Origin: Burkholderia diffusa
GTDB lineage: Bacteria; Pseudomonadota; Gammaproteobacteria; Burkholderiales; Burkholderiaceae
Direction: 5' to 3'
NCBI RefSeq assembly: GCF_001718315.1
Contig: NZ_CP013363.1
Location: 2,232,001 to 2,296,000, forward strand
Length of the DNA stretch: 64,000 nt
The translations under genes were made by a program, and so were the position numbers. Shown here piece after piece: positions 17,894-30,709 of the stretch (its first letter is position 1; the number at the start of each line of letters is the position of its first letter). Below the pieces are notes generated by a model. That model did not search any database. It was not told the origin of the DNA and worked only from the letters and a program-made list of their open reading frames with translations.

Positions 17894-19318
17894 TTACCCG
17901 CGGGCTGCATTTGCCCGCAGGCGATCGCCAGCATTGGAAGCCAGCCGCGCATAGCCGGGCAACGTCAGCAGCGCGAGCACGCCCGCAGCGACGAACGCCC
18001 AGCGGAAATCGTCGAGCACGTAATGCATGCCGGCGGCATCACCTCGCACCAACGCCGCGAGCCGCAGCGACAACGCACCGAATGCGATCCCCATCCCGAT
18101 CGTCATCTGCTGCGCGGCGCTCCACAGCGTGCTGGCCGCGCTTGTCTGCCGAGCCGGAATATCCGCATACGCCAGCGTCGCGAGCGTCGTGAACTGCATC
18201 GACCGCGTGAGTCCGTAGACGAATACGACGAACAGCGTGACTACCAGCGGCGTCGACGCTGTCAACCAGCCACACGCGATCGTGAAGAGACCGACGATCG
18301 TCACGTCGACGAGCGCAACGCGCCGGAAACCAAATCGGTCGAGGATCCACGACGTTCCTGCCTTCATTCCTAGATTGCCGAGCGCGCTCGCGAGCAGCAG
18401 CAGGCCGGACTGGAACGGCGACAGGCCGAAGCCGATCTGGAACAGCAGCGGCAGCAGATAGGGCACGGCGTTGATCGCCATTCGCGTGACGGAGCCGGTG
18501 ATCACAGTCACCGAGAATGTCGGCACCTTCAGCGTCGAGAAATCGAGCAGCGGATGCGCACATCGTTGCGCGTGCATCCATGCGGCGATGCCGAACAGCA
18601 CGCTCGCGCCCAGCAGAATACCCGCGCGCGTGAAGTCGACGTCCTGCTGACCAGCCGCTTCGGTACCGATCAGCAGACAGGTCAGCGCAGCGCCTGCCAG
18701 CAGGAAGCCGACCCAGTCGAGCGGTCGTTGCTCGTCGGCGCGCGTGTTCCGGACGACCAGCCAGGTACAGACGATCGCAGCGATGCCGAACGGGACATTC
18801 AGCAGAAAGATCCATCGCCATGACGCGTAGGTCGTGATGAAGCCGCCGATGGGCGGCCCGACGACTGGCGCGACGATGCCCGGCCACGTGATCGTCGCGA
18901 TTGCACGCATCAGCCTGGCCTTCTCGGTGCTGCGCACGACGATCATTCGTCCGACCGGCACCATCATCGCCCCGCCGACACCCTGCAGCAGGCGCGCGGC
19001 CGTGAACGTCATCACGCCCTCGGACAGCCCGCAGAGCACCGATGCGCCGGTAAATACGAAGATGGCTGTGGCAAACACCGTGCGCGAGCCGTAACGATCG
19101 GCGATCCAGCCGCTGATCGGGATAAATACTGCCAGCGCCAGCATATAGGCCGTCATCCCGAGGCTCAGCGCGTTCGGCCCGACGCCGAACGATCGCGCCA
19201 TCTGCGGCAGCGCGGTCGCGATCACGGTCGTGTCGAGATACTCCATGAAGAACGTTGCGGCAACCAGATACGGCAAGAAGTCGGTCGTCCGACCACTTTG
19301 GGCAGGGCTGTCAGTCAT
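17894..19318 (-). CDS. MFS multidrug exporter, DHA2 (EmrB/QacA) family
   Basis: This 474-residue drug:H+ antiporter has about 14 hydrophobic segments. It carries the DHA2 motif D1 near the start (YLDTTVIATALPQMARSF), motif A (GWIADRYGSRTVF) and antiporter motif C in helix 5 (APVVGPPIGGFI). Such pumps expel lipophilic or cationic compounds. The 254 bases between its stop and the convergent oxygenase hold no gene. No membrane-fusion or outer-membrane partner and no regulator is adjacent, so it probably acts as a single-component pump. Confidence 0.92.
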   Translation of the reverse strand: MTDSPAQSGRTTDFLPYLVAATFFMEYLDTTVIATALPQMARSFGVGPNALSLGMTAYMLALAVFIPISGWIADRYGSRTVFATAIFVFTGASVLCGLSEGVMTFTAARLLQGVGGAMMVPVGRMIVVRSTEKARLMRAIATITWPGIVAPVVGPPIGGFITTYASWRWIFLLNVPFGIAAIVCTWLVVRNTRADEQRPLDWVGFLLAGAALTCLLIGTEAAGQQDVDFTRAGILLGASVLFGIAAWMHAQRCAHPLLDFSTLKVPTFSVTVITGSVTRMAINAVPYLLPLLFQIGFGLSPFQSGLLLLASALGNLGMKAGTSWILDRFGFRRVALVDVTIVGLFTIACGWLTASTPLVVTLFVVFVYGLTRSMQFTTLATLAYADIPARQTSAASTLWSAAQQMTIGMGIAFGALSLRLAALVRGDAAGMHYVLDDFRWAFVAAGVLALLTLPGYARLASNAGDRLRANAARG

Positions 19319-19838
19319 GAACGATGGGGAAACGGAGTGCGAAGGACACCGAATACCGACAAATTCAGATGAACGCCGGGAACGGGATGAATGGCGATAT
19401 TACCCTGAAGGGCTGGTGGTCCGCTCTGCCGGGCATGTCGGGCTAATGGACTTTATGCGCATAGATTTTTATGACGATATCGTGGTGCGGCCACCGAATG
19501 GCGCATGCGATCAGATCTCCCCCAAACGTCGAAGGACGAGGACATCAATTCAGGCACATTCTCCGGAAACGGCATTTTCGGCGATCATCGGTCAACATCG
19601 CTCATTGCCCACCATCACATCGCCATTACTGGACTCGCTGACATGGCCAGCGTTAAGTGAGGGTAGATTGGTCGGATCTAGATAAGAGGGTGCCGAGAGA
19701 TGGGGAGGCGGGGAGATCTCGGTAGTGTGAGTGGAGGATTGCTCCAGAACCGTGGATACCTCAAGCGATACCTTCGGCGCGCCAGTTCCAGGCATCTTGC
19801 ACTCGCCATTTCGCTCGCGCTTTCCGTCGCACCAATGC
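19319..19838. other. Intergenic region (520 bases), no gene recognised
   Basis: This stretch separates the drug exporter from the rRNA operon's terminator. It is less GC-rich than its surroundings and its short open frames resemble nothing I know. It may be decayed sequence; nothing in it can be assigned. The exporter promoter must lie at its left end. Confidence 0.5.
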
Positions 19839-19868
19839 AAAAACCCCCGCCTGTTTGGGCGGGGGTTT
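19839..19868 (-). terminator. Rho-independent terminator of the rRNA operon
   Basis: An 11-bp perfect stem (AAACCCCCGCC / GGCGGGGGTTT, 6-base loop) is followed on the minus strand by a T-run ending in TTTTTGC. It lies 14 bases past the 3' end of 5S rRNA. Confidence 0.92.
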
Positions 19869-19881
19869 CTGGCTTGAGGGA

Positions 19882-19996
19882 GCCTGACGATTACCTACTT
19901 TCACACGGGAATCCGCACTATCATCGGCGTAGAGTCGTTTCACGGTCCTGTTCGGGATGGGAAGGGGTGGGACCGACTCGCTATGGTCATCAGGCA
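19882..19996 (-). rRNA. rrf: 5S ribosomal RNA
   Basis: On the minus strand the sequence opens TGCCTGATGACCATAGCGAG and ends with TAATCGTCAGGC; the two ends pair to form helix I. The central CCCATCCCGAACAGG loop is typical of 5S rRNA. Ends are placed by helix I and may be off by one or two bases. Confidence 0.96.
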
Positions 19997-20153
19997 AAGA
20001 GGGTTGTCCTGCTGGCGTGGCCAACAGAACCAATCTTGGAAGAAGCAGTAATTTTGAGTTGTGTGTATCACACACGAGAATCCAACTTGTCGCTCTGGAT
20101 CTGGCGGCCGGTGCTGTCGCACGGCGCCGATCTACAAGGCAGACTTGTTATAG

Positions 20154-23034
<2,881 letters not shown>

Positions 23035-23219
23035 TATAACGAGTCTGTCTCATCGACAGTCGTTACAGGTTGAGTTCTCGCGTTGTGCCGTATTCCAATT
23101 GAGCCGAACATGAAGTTCGAATCATCTTGAGATACATCGATACAATCACAACCCGGATAGTTTCCACGTCCATCTCAAAGACGCTTCCGCTATCCAAATT
23201 ACTTACTTCTTCCAGATTG

Positions 23220-23229
23220 TTAAAGAACG
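23220..23229 (-). promoter_or_regulatory. boxA antitermination site in the 16S-23S spacer
   Basis: On the minus strand the spacer carries a GTTCTTTAA element just upstream of 23S. It resembles the boxA of the leader (TGCTCTTTAA at 25290-25299). In rrn operons such sites load NusB/NusE to prevent premature termination. Confidence 0.65.
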
Positions 23230-23327
23230 ACAGCCGATATGGTGTTACTCATATCACTCTGACTGGCTCAATCGCCAATGCAAAATTCTCGGTTCAGTGT
23301 CTGAACCAAGCCCTTAGCGTTGGTGAT

Positions 23328-23403
23328 TGGTGGAGGCAGACGGGATCGAACCGACGACCCCCTGCTTGCAAAGCAGGTGCTCTCCCAGCTGAGCTATGCC
23401 CCC
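23328..23403 (-). tRNA. tRNA-Ala (anticodon TGC)
   Basis: This is a 76-base cloverleaf in the 16S-23S spacer. The acceptor arm GGGGGCA pairs with TGCCTCC and CCA is encoded. The anticodon loop reads CTTTGCAAG, and the T loop GGTTCGATCC is intact. Confidence 0.97.
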
Positions 23404-23441
23404 ATGAGTACAGATGCCTCAGGTGTTCTACCGCCAGACAA

Positions 23442-23518
23442 TGGTGGGTCTGGTTGGATTCGAACCAACGACCCCCGCCTTATCAAGACGGTGCTCTAAC
23501 CGACTGAGCTACAGACCC
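23442..23518 (-). tRNA. tRNA-Ile (anticodon GAT)
   Basis: This is a 77-base cloverleaf with the acceptor GGGTCTG pairing CAGACCC, anticodon loop CTTGATAAG, T loop GGTTCGAATCC and encoded CCA. It lies between 16S and tRNA-Ala, the usual order in this group. Confidence 0.97.
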
Positions 23519-23580
23519 CTGAGTCTGTCTTTAAATTACAGCCGATAAGCGTGAGCGCTCAATTTTGCGAGAAGCTCTGG

Positions 23581-25113
<1,533 letters not shown>

Positions 25114-25289
25114 AAACCTGTTACTGTTTTCGGTTCGGTTAAGAACCGGTCGCTCACTCAAAGCTGACAGGTATATGAATCACTTCATAAACCTGACTTA
25201 CTTTAGTGTGAGACTCTTGATACTTTCGCTATCTGATCCGAAGATCAGCTCGCGGCCATCAAGCGCCCACACTTATCGGCTGTTAATTT

Positions 25290-25299
25290 TTAAAGAGCA
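25290..25299 (-). promoter_or_regulatory. boxA antitermination site in the rrn leader
   Basis: TGCTCTTTAA on the minus strand is an exact core boxA, located between the promoter and 16S. It is followed by the ascending arm of the pre-16S processing stem. Confidence 0.85.
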
Positions 25300-25520
25300 T
25301 TTCTGCGAGAAACCTGAAGTTTCTCAGCAGCGCTGCGTTTTCAGCAGCAGAGAAGCGAGATTATGAACCGTCTTTTTCGGTTCGTCAACAACTTTTTAAC
25401 TGCTTCGTTGCGACAACCGGGGTTCAACTTCGTGTGCGCCGGGGCTCTCTACAGCCAACCCAACCGCACCGCTTCCCTTCTTCCCTCGCGCCGCGTTGCC
25501 GTTAGCGCGAAAGAGGCGTG

Positions 25521-25567
25521 ATTCTATGCATCGCCCGGCAATCGCGCAAGGGGTTTCGTAAAAAATA
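25521..25567 (-). promoter_or_regulatory. rRNA operon promoter with UP element
   Basis: On the minus strand TTGCGC (25549-25544) and TAGAAT (25526-25521) are separated by exactly 17 bases. An A/T-rich block (TATATTTTTTACG) sits immediately upstream of the -35 as an UP element. A GC-rich stretch follows the -10, as in stringently controlled promoters. The leader from here to 16S is about 400 bases and codes for nothing. Confidence 0.85.
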
Positions 25568-25602
25568 TAAGGCCTCGCACGCTGCCGCGTGCAAGGCCTT
25601 AT
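25561..25602 (-). terminator. Terminator of the phosphonate operon
   Basis: The hairpin ATAAGGCCTTGCACG / CGTGCGAGGCCTTAT (15-bp stem with one G-T pair, 6-base loop) lies 22 bases past the last gene. On the minus strand it is followed by ATTTTTTACG. That T-tract is also the UP element of the rrn promoter, so the two elements overlap. Confidence 0.88.
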
Positions 25603-25624
25603 ATATATTCAAGCAGCCCAATCG

Positions 25625-26176
25625 TCAGGCCATACGCGCCTGACGCGCCACTATCTCCATGTAGTGATCTAGATCAGGCGTCACCTTGCCCTCTTCCTTC
25701 GCGGTATCGTCCCAGCGGCGCAGACGGAGTGCGTCCTCCGCAAACGGGCGCTGCAGGAACGCCACCGTTTCCGCTTCACTAAAGATGCCGCCCTGCGGCG
25801 CGAGGCTGCGAACCGAATCCGGCGACAGGCTCTCGAAATAGCCGGCGTCCGTGCGGCACAGGCAACGCTTTGCGTCGACATGCAGGCGGATCGGCTCCAG
25901 CACCGCGTCCGAAAACAGCGGTCGCAGGAACGGCAGCACGTAATACTGATGCAGATCGTCGATCCCCCGCGCGCTCGGCGTCTCGCCCTGCCGATTCAGC
26001 AGATGCCCCAGGTCGTGCAGAAACGCGGCCGCAACCAATGCTTCGTCGGCGCCCGCCTCCTCCGCCAGCAAGCCGCTCTGCAATGCGTGCTCCAGCTGCG
26101 TAACCGGTTCGCCGCTATATGCGACATGGCCGTGCTCGCGATACAGTCCGTGAATCTCTTCCACCGTCAGTGCCAT
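25625..26176 (-). CDS. PhnZ-like HD-domain diiron oxygenase of phosphonate operon
   Basis: This 183-residue HD protein belongs to the type found in phosphonate-degradation operons. Every residue I recall as important in PhnZ lines up at a constant offset: Tyr20 and Glu23 (lid pair), His30, His54-Asp55, His58, His76, His99 and Asp156 (in RRWDDTAK). PhnZ is a mixed-valence diiron oxygenase that cleaves hydroxylated aminoethylphosphonate to glycine and phosphate. Its partner, the 2-oxoglutarate hydroxylase PhnY*, is not in this operon. The gene is last in the unit, 4 bases after phnY, and probably translationally coupled. Its substrate here is open. Confidence 0.85.
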   Translation of the reverse strand: MALTVEEIHGLYREHGHVAYSGEPVTQLEHALQSGLLAEEAGADEALVAAAFLHDLGHLLNRQGETPSARGIDDLHQYYVLPFLRPLFSDAVLEPIRLHVDAKRCLCRTDAGYFESLSPDSVRSLAPQGGIFSEAETVAFLQRPFAEDALRLRRWDDTAKEEGKVTPDLDHYMEIVARQARMA

Positions 26177-26180
26177 CCGC

Positions 26181-27635
26181 TCACTCCCAAGGCAGCGAAA
26201 ACGTCTTCAGGTTCGTGAAGCTCTTCATCGCTTCCTGAACGCCTTCCTTATAGCCCAGCCCCGAATCCTTGATCCCGCCGAACGGCGACAGTTCGATCCG
26301 GTATCCGGGCACTTCCCAGACGTTCACCGTCCCGACGTTCAGCTCGTTCACGAATCGCACGACCGCAGCCGTACTGTCCGTACAGATACCCGACGACAAC
26401 CCGAATGCCGTGCCGTTGCTGATCCGGATCGCATCGTCGATCGTGTCGAACGCGATGACGGGCGATACGGGGCCGAAGGTCTCCTCGCGCACGATCGTCA
26501 TCGAAGGATCGACGTTGTCGAGCACGGTCGGCGAATAGAGCGCCCCGCGACGCACGTTGCCGATCAGCAGGCGCGCGCCCTGCGCGACCGCCTCCCCGAC
26601 CCGCGCCTCGAACAGTCGCGCCGCCGCGTCGTCGATGACCGTGCCCATTTCATTCGCGGAATCGAAAGGATCGCCATATTTCCATGCACGTGTCTTCTCG
26701 ACGAGCAACTCGGTGAACGCCGGCGCGATCGAGCGCTGTACCAGGATCCGCTTGACGGCCGTGCAGCGCTGCCCCGAATTCCGGTACGAACCGAGCACGG
26801 CGAGCGAGGCCGCACGTTCCAGATCGGCGTCGTCGAGCACGATCAGCGGATCGTTGCCGCCCAGCTCCAGCACGATGCGCCGGTAGCCGACCCGCGCAGC
26901 GATCGCCTTGCCGATCGACACACCGCCCGTAAAAGTAATCAGCGATGCATGCGGATGCGTAACGAGTTCGTCAGCGATTTCGCGCGGGTCGCCGGTCAGC
27001 ACCTGCAGCATCGGCTCGGGCAAGCCAGCCTCGTAGAGCAGGTCCGCCAGATAGAACGCCGACAGCGGCACTTTCTCCGACGGCTTCACGATCACGCGGT
27101 TGTTGGTCGCAATTGCCGGCGCAATCTTGTGCGCGACCTGGTTCATCGGATGATTGAACGGCGTGATCGCGACGATCACACCGTCGAGCGGCTGGCGCTG
27201 CGAGAACACGCGGCGCGCCTTGCCGTGGGGCGTCAGGTCGCACGAGAAGCTCTGCGCGTCGTCGCGCAGCGCCTCGACCGACGCGAACTTCAGCACGTCG
27301 GCAACGCGGCCGATCTCGTAGCGCGAATCCCGTTTCGACAATCCCGATTCGAGCGTGATCAGGTCGGATGCCTCCTCGGTACGCTCGCGCAGCAGCGCCG
27401 CCGCACGTTCGAGGATCTGCGAACGCTCGTAGCGCGTGAGCGCCGGCCGGTACGCCATCGCGTAGTCGAACGCGGCGCGCACGTCGTCGACGCTCGCCAG
27501 CGGCACCGTGCCGACACGCGTGCCGGTGTATGGATCGCTGACGTCGAGAACACGGTCGCGCGTCGCACGCGTGCCGCACCAGCGCAGCGCCTCGGCGCGA
27601 AACGCGGGGTGATCCTGTCGGGGATGAGCCATCAT
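26181..27635 (-). CDS. phnY: Phosphonoacetaldehyde dehydrogenase
   Basis: This NAD(P)+-dependent aldehyde dehydrogenase of 484 residues oxidises phosphonoacetaldehyde to phosphonoacetate. ALDH motifs are ITPFNHPMNQ (about 160), FTGG (about 240), the general base in LELGGNDP and the nucleophile Cys in NSGQRCTAVKR (about 290). A late EVPGYRIELSPFGGIKDSG is close to known PhnY. The ATG at 27635 overlaps the phnA stop in an ATGA; a second in-frame ATG lies one codon on. The assignment among aldehyde dehydrogenases depends on its place between phnA and the HD gene. Confidence 0.93.
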   Translation of the reverse strand: MMAHPRQDHPAFRAEALRWCGTRATRDRVLDVSDPYTGTRVGTVPLASVDDVRAAFDYAMAYRPALTRYERSQILERAAALLRERTEEASDLITLESGLSKRDSRYEIGRVADVLKFASVEALRDDAQSFSCDLTPHGKARRVFSQRQPLDGVIVAITPFNHPMNQVAHKIAPAIATNNRVIVKPSEKVPLSAFYLADLLYEAGLPEPMLQVLTGDPREIADELVTHPHASLITFTGGVSIGKAIAARVGYRRIVLELGGNDPLIVLDDADLERAASLAVLGSYRNSGQRCTAVKRILVQRSIAPAFTELLVEKTRAWKYGDPFDSANEMGTVIDDAAARLFEARVGEAVAQGARLLIGNVRRGALYSPTVLDNVDPSMTIVREETFGPVSPVIAFDTIDDAIRISNGTAFGLSSGICTDSTAAVVRFVNELNVGTVNVWEVPGYRIELSPFGGIKDSGLGYKEGVQEAMKSFTNLKTFSLPWE

Positions 27636-28942
27636 GACGCGATCCGGTTCAGCACGAAATCGAAGACGTCGAAGTTGCGCGGACGACGTGCAGGATCGTC
27701 TCGCTCGATCCGACGGTTGAACAGCAACGGCACCTCCTGCTCGGTCACGCCGCCGTGCGAACGCAGCGGCACGGTGAGGCCAGACAAGTCGTGTTCGCGC
27801 TCGCGCGTGCCGAGCGTCATGTCGCGCCGCGCAATCACGATGAGGTCGCCGATCCGGTCGGCCGGCAGTTCGAAGCGCGCGGCGGCTTCCGCGTTGTCGA
27901 GCACGAGCTCGACGCCATCGATCCCGCCGACGCGCCACATCGCTTCGGTCCGGTCGACGCCGGGCGCCAGGTAGACGGTCGCGAACGAGCCAAGCGCGCC
28001 GTGGTGCACGACGTACGGATCGGTGATCGGCAGGATCACGCGCGCAGCCCGCGCACCGAACCAATCGTCGAACGCGTCCTGCAGATAGATCACATTCGGG
28101 CGGCCCGTTGCAGGATCGTGCTTCGCGTTCATCCCGTGATCGGCCGTGAGCCCGATGGCCCAGCCGAGCGCGTCGAGCTGCGCCAGATAGCCGTCCATCA
28201 TTGCGTAGAACGCGTTCGCGCCGGCACTGCCCGGCTCGCACTTGTGCTGCACGTAATCGGTGGTCGACAAGTACATCAGGTCGACCTGGCGCGTCTGCGC
28301 GAGCCGCACGCCGGCCGCGAACACGAATTCGGAAAGCGCCGCGCTGTACACGTCGGGCGACGGCAGGCCGACCCAGTCCAGCACGTCTACGATCCCGTTT
28401 TCCGCGAGATTCGCCTGTGCGGCCTTCTCGGCGGAAAAGCATATGCCGTTCATCCGCCAGCCGAGCAGCCGGCGCAGCTTGTCCTTCGCCGTGACGACGG
28501 CCACCCGCGCGCCCGCGTCGGACGCCGCCGCGAGCAGCGTGCCGGCGCGCAGGTAAGCCGGGTCGTTCATCATCACTTCGGCACCGTGACCGCCGTCGGC
28601 GGCCGGATCCCAGAAGTAGTTGCCGCAAATCCCGTGGACCGCCGGCGGCACGCCGCAGACGATCGACAGGTTGTTCGGGTTGGTGAAGGTCGGCACGACA
28701 CAGTCGGCACGCCAGGCCGTGCCTTCCGCGATCATCCGGCCGATGAACGGCGCGACGCCCGCCTCCACCGCGCGCTCGAGATAGTCGTACTCGCAGCCGT
28801 CGACGCAGACGACGACGGTCGGTTCGACCGGCAGCCGGTAGCGCCGGCCGTTGACGTCGACGGATCGCCCCGCGAGATTCGCCGATACCTTGCCGGCGGC
28901 CGGTTGCTCGCCGGGCTGCCGCAATGCGAACGCGGCGTTCAT
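27632..28942 (-). CDS. phnA: Phosphonoacetate hydrolase
   Basis: This 436-residue zinc hydrolase of the alkaline phosphatase superfamily splits the C-P bond of phosphonoacetate to acetate and phosphate. Metal and nucleophile sites are visible as VCVDGCEYDYLE (Asp48), the TFTNPNN motif (Thr85/87), TTDYVQHK, TADHGMNAKHD and SHGGVTEQEVPL. The ATG at 28942 overlaps the phnV stop (ATGA) and its own stop overlaps the phnY start. With PhnW and PhnY it completes the phosphonoacetate branch of 2-aminoethylphosphonate breakdown. It is unrelated to the alkylphosphonate PhnA of the C-P lyase operon. Confidence 0.95.
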   Translation of the reverse strand: MNAAFALRQPGEQPAAGKVSANLAGRSVDVNGRRYRLPVEPTVVVCVDGCEYDYLERAVEAGVAPFIGRMIAEGTAWRADCVVPTFTNPNNLSIVCGVPPAVHGICGNYFWDPAADGGHGAEVMMNDPAYLRAGTLLAAASDAGARVAVVTAKDKLRRLLGWRMNGICFSAEKAAQANLAENGIVDVLDWVGLPSPDVYSAALSEFVFAAGVRLAQTRQVDLMYLSTTDYVQHKCEPGSAGANAFYAMMDGYLAQLDALGWAIGLTADHGMNAKHDPATGRPNVIYLQDAFDDWFGARAARVILPITDPYVVHHGALGSFATVYLAPGVDRTEAMWRVGGIDGVELVLDNAEAAARFELPADRIGDLIVIARRDMTLGTREREHDLSGLTVPLRSHGGVTEQEVPLLFNRRIERDDPARRPRNFDVFDFVLNRIAS

Positions 28943-29799
28943 GATGCCACCCGCTTGCCGCGCGGCACCCGCGCGGCGATCAGCAGCAGCGCCGCGAGCG
29001 ACGCGCCGAGCATCAGCAGCGACAGCGCCGATGCCGGAAGGTAGTAGCCGCGCTCGACCTGACCGATCACGACGATCGGCACGGTCGCGAAACCCGGCGG
29101 GTAGACGGTCAGCGTCGCGCCAAGTTCGCCAAGCGACAGCGCGAAGCCGAGCGCGAGACTCGCGCGCAGCGCCGGCACGAGTTGCGGGAGCAGCACGCGG
29201 CGCAGCACCATCGCGGGCGGCGCACCGAGGCTCGCCGCGGCTTCGCGCAGCACGGTCAGCTCCGGGCGCAGCGCCGCGGCCGCGCAGCGATAGCAGAACG
29301 GCAGAATCAGCGCGAGTTGCACGAGCACGACGATCGCGGCAGAACTCGACAGGTCGAGCGGTTTCTGGTGATACGCGATCAGCACCGCGAGCCCGAGCAC
29401 GACACTCGGCACGCCGTTCGGCACCATCGCGAGCGCATCGACCACCGCGCCGAGGCCACGCCGGTCGCGTCCTTCGAGTGCGAGCGCGAGCCACAGCCCG
29501 AGAATCGTGCCGATCGCCGACACGCCGAAGCCGATCTCCAGGCTCGTCAGCAGTGCGTCGTATTCCGGCGAACCGAGCCGCTCGAACCAGCGCAGGCTGT
29601 AGCCGGCCGGCAGGATCGTACCTGACCACTGCGTCGACACGCTCGACAACGCGACGACGATGACGGGCAGCACGAACAGCCAGAAGCACGCGAACGCGGC
29701 CAGCGCGAGCGCCGCGCGCGACGCATGCTTGAGGACCGTGTCGCCCCAGCCGACCTGGTGGCGCGGCACGGCTTGCCCGATACGGAATTCAGCGGACAT
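28939..29799 (-). CDS. phnV: 2-aminoethylphosphonate ABC transporter permease
   Basis: This 286-residue inner-membrane permease has about six helices. The ABC permease EAA loop appears as REAAASLGAPPAMVLRRVLLP, and it contacts the PhnT ATPase. The ATG at 29799 has GGAGGAA 6 bases upstream and overlaps the phnU end by 11 bases; a start at 29817 lacks such a site. It forms the import channel with PhnU. Confidence 0.92.
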   Translation of the reverse strand: MSAEFRIGQAVPRHQVGWGDTVLKHASRAALALAAFACFWLFVLPVIVVALSSVSTQWSGTILPAGYSLRWFERLGSPEYDALLTSLEIGFGVSAIGTILGLWLALALEGRDRRGLGAVVDALAMVPNGVPSVVLGLAVLIAYHQKPLDLSSSAAIVVLVQLALILPFCYRCAAAALRPELTVLREAAASLGAPPAMVLRRVLLPQLVPALRASLALGFALSLGELGATLTVYPPGFATVPIVVIGQVERGYYLPASALSLLMLGASLAALLLIAARVPRGKRVAS

Positions 29800-30709
29800 C
29801 GTTTCCTCCCGTCGCACGCCGGTTCACCCGGCGATAAACCGCATAGAGAGCCAGCGACAGCGTGAGCATCACGACCGCGCCGGCCGACGCGGTCGGCAGG
29901 TCTAGGTCGACGGTCGCGCTGCTGTAGATCGCGACCGGCAGCGTCACGAGCCGCGCGCTGCCGAGCACGAGCAGGATGCCGAACTCGTTCAGCGTCAGCA
30001 GGAAGCACAGCACCGTGCCGGCGGCGATGCCCGGCCACGCGATCGGCAGCACGACGCGACGCGCGAGCATCCAGCCGGACGCGCCGAGACTGCGCGCCGC
30101 TTCGATCAGGCGCAGGTCGAGCGTCGCGAACGACGCGAGCGTAGGCCGCACGACGAACGGCGTATAGAACACGGTCTGCGCGAGAATCACACCGCCGATG
30201 CCGAACAGGAAATCGAGCGGCGGGGCCTCGAGATGGAACAGGTGTTGCAGCCCGATACTGATCGAGCCTTGCGAGCCGTACAGGAAGATCAGCGTGAACG
30301 CGACGAGGAACGACGGGAACGCGACGTACAGCTCCAGGAAGCGCGTGACGAGCGATGCGCCCGGAAACGGCTTGAAGAACAGCAGCGCGGCCAGCAGCAC
30401 GCCGAGCACCGACGCTGTGCCGGCGCTCGCGAACAGCACGCCGACGGTCGTCAGCAGCACGTTGCGCGTATCGGGGTTGCCGAAGAACGTCCGGTACGCG
30501 GCAAAGCTCAGCCCGTGATCGCCGGACACGCTCAGCAGCACGAGCCGCACCAGCGGATAGACGACGAGCGGGCCCAGCACGACGATCGCAAGCACGGCGA
30601 GATGCAGGTCGCCCATGCGCTTGCGGCGCCGCGCAACGGCGGCATGCGCGGCGGCCGACGCCAGCACGTGCGGCGGCAGGCCGGCTTCAGGGCTCGATAA
30701 GGACGACAT
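29789..30709 (-). CDS. phnU: 2-aminoethylphosphonate ABC transporter permease
   Basis: This 306-residue membrane permease is the partner of PhnV. About six helices follow a 45-residue cytoplasmic start. The EAA loop reads IEAARSLGASGWMLARRVVLP. The ATG at 30709 lies inside the end of phnT (23-base overlap) with GAGG just upstream. The longer frame from 30760 would overlap phnT far more and is rejected. Confidence 0.92.
   Translation of the reverse strand: MSSLSSPEAGLPPHVLASAAAHAAVARRRKRMGDLHLAVLAIVVLGPLVVYPLVRLVLLSVSGDHGLSFAAYRTFFGNPDTRNVLLTTVGVLFASAGTASVLGVLLAALLFFKPFPGASLVTRFLELYVAFPSFLVAFTLIFLYGSQGSISIGLQHLFHLEAPPLDFLFGIGGVILAQTVFYTPFVVRPTLASFATLDLRLIEAARSLGASGWMLARRVVLPIAWPGIAAGTVLCFLLTLNEFGILLVLGSARLVTLPVAIYSSATVDLDLPTASAGAVVMLTLSLALYAVYRRVNRRATGGNDVR

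Noticed and set aside
19592-19840. 82-codon minus-strand frame before the rrn terminator
   Set aside because: It has no ribosome-binding site, odd composition, and would run into the rRNA terminator.
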